Source: Minisyncoccus sp041650175
GTDB taxonomy: Bacteria; Patescibacteriota; Minisyncoccia; Minisyncoccales; Minisyncoccaceae
Direction: 5' to 3'
DNA length: 5,364 bases
Assembly: GCA_041650175.1 (NCBI GenBank)
Contig: JBAZLS010000031.1
Span: 1-5,364 of the forward strand
Below are positions 5,341 to 5,364 of this stretch, in pieces; position 1 is the stretch's first letter, and each line of letters starts with the position of its first letter. The notes beneath the pieces were generated by a model, which was not told the DNA's origin, made no database searches, and saw only the letters and a program-made list of their open reading frames with translations. Position numbers and translations under genes: made by a program.

Positions 5341-5364
5341 ATACACATATTACCTCAATTCAAA
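5334..5364 (+). CDS. IS30-family transposase, N-terminal end only (partial)
   Basis: An ATG at 5334-5336 opens a frame running off the right edge after ten codons, reading MSYTHITSIQ. IS30-family transposases commonly begin with a similar Met-Ser-Tyr-Thr-His stretch leading into a helix-turn-helix, and the repeats upstream suit an insertion-sequence end. The catalytic DDE domain is outside the window, so neither the family nor the intactness of the gene can be confirmed. There is no Shine-Dalgarno before the ATG. Confidence 0.6.
   Translation, partial: MSYTHITSIQ

Larger units (their letters stand above)
5239..5364 (+). mobile_element. Left end of an IS30-like insertion sequence (partial)
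   Basis: The segment upstream of the transposase start holds repeated motifs typical of an insertion-sequence end: GTGCATTCTG (5239-5248), GTGCAACATTCTG (5256-5268), and the start-codon inverted repeat (5279-5340). The exact left boundary cannot be set without the right end; it probably lies between about 5235 and 5256. The element continues beyond the window. Confidence 0.55.

Noticed and set aside
1..5364. tRNA, rRNA, CRISPR array or riboswitch.
   Set aside because: No cloverleaf, rRNA-like block, regularly spaced repeat set or recognisable aptamer was seen on either strand.

Overview
The window is strongly AT-rich, and its proteins are loaded with Lys, Ile, Asn and Phe. It carries five complete genes, all on the minus strand and packed closely, plus partial transposase genes entering from both edges on the plus strand. 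The style of the proteins (a 7TM-type sensor kinase with a Ser-His-Gln-Leu phosphoacceptor motif, a cold-shock protein, a short DinB, an IS30-like element) fits a small-genome bacterium such as a member of the Candidate Phyla Radiation (Patescibacteria). That placement rests on general resemblance, not on a marker gene. TGA acts as a normal stop codon: it ends the cysteine-rich gene exactly at an intrinsic terminator.

Layout from the left. Positions 2-82 (+) are the last 26 codons of a probable DDE transposase/integrase-core gene, converging on the kinase gene. Positions 105-3259 (-) are a two-gene operon: a membrane-anchored class I SAM-dependent methyltransferase (2297-3259), then 2 nt later a 729-residue sensor histidine kinase (105-2294). 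A near-consensus promoter lies just upstream (3287-3314). Positions 3393-3650 (-) encode an unrecognised 85-residue, nine-cysteine protein with a TTG start behind a perfect Shine-Dalgarno and an intrinsic terminator on its stop codon. Positions 3713-4804 (-) encode DNA polymerase IV. Positions 4902-5099 (-) encode a cold-shock protein with its own terminator, a roughly 94-nt leader and a near-consensus promoter. From about 5239 to the right edge is the left end of an IS30-like element, whose transposase starts at 5334.

There appear to be three minus-strand transcription units: csp alone; dinB, possibly followed by the cysteine-rich gene; and methyltransferase plus kinase. The most interesting unit is the last. 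A membrane-tethered methyltransferase translationally coupled to a many-pass membrane kinase could be a signal-maker and sensor pair, analogous in architecture to PhcB-PhcS, but this is inference and no response regulator is visible. The second notable item is an inverted repeat at the IS30 end that buries the transposase start codon in read-through transcripts while leaving it free in transcripts from the internal promoter.
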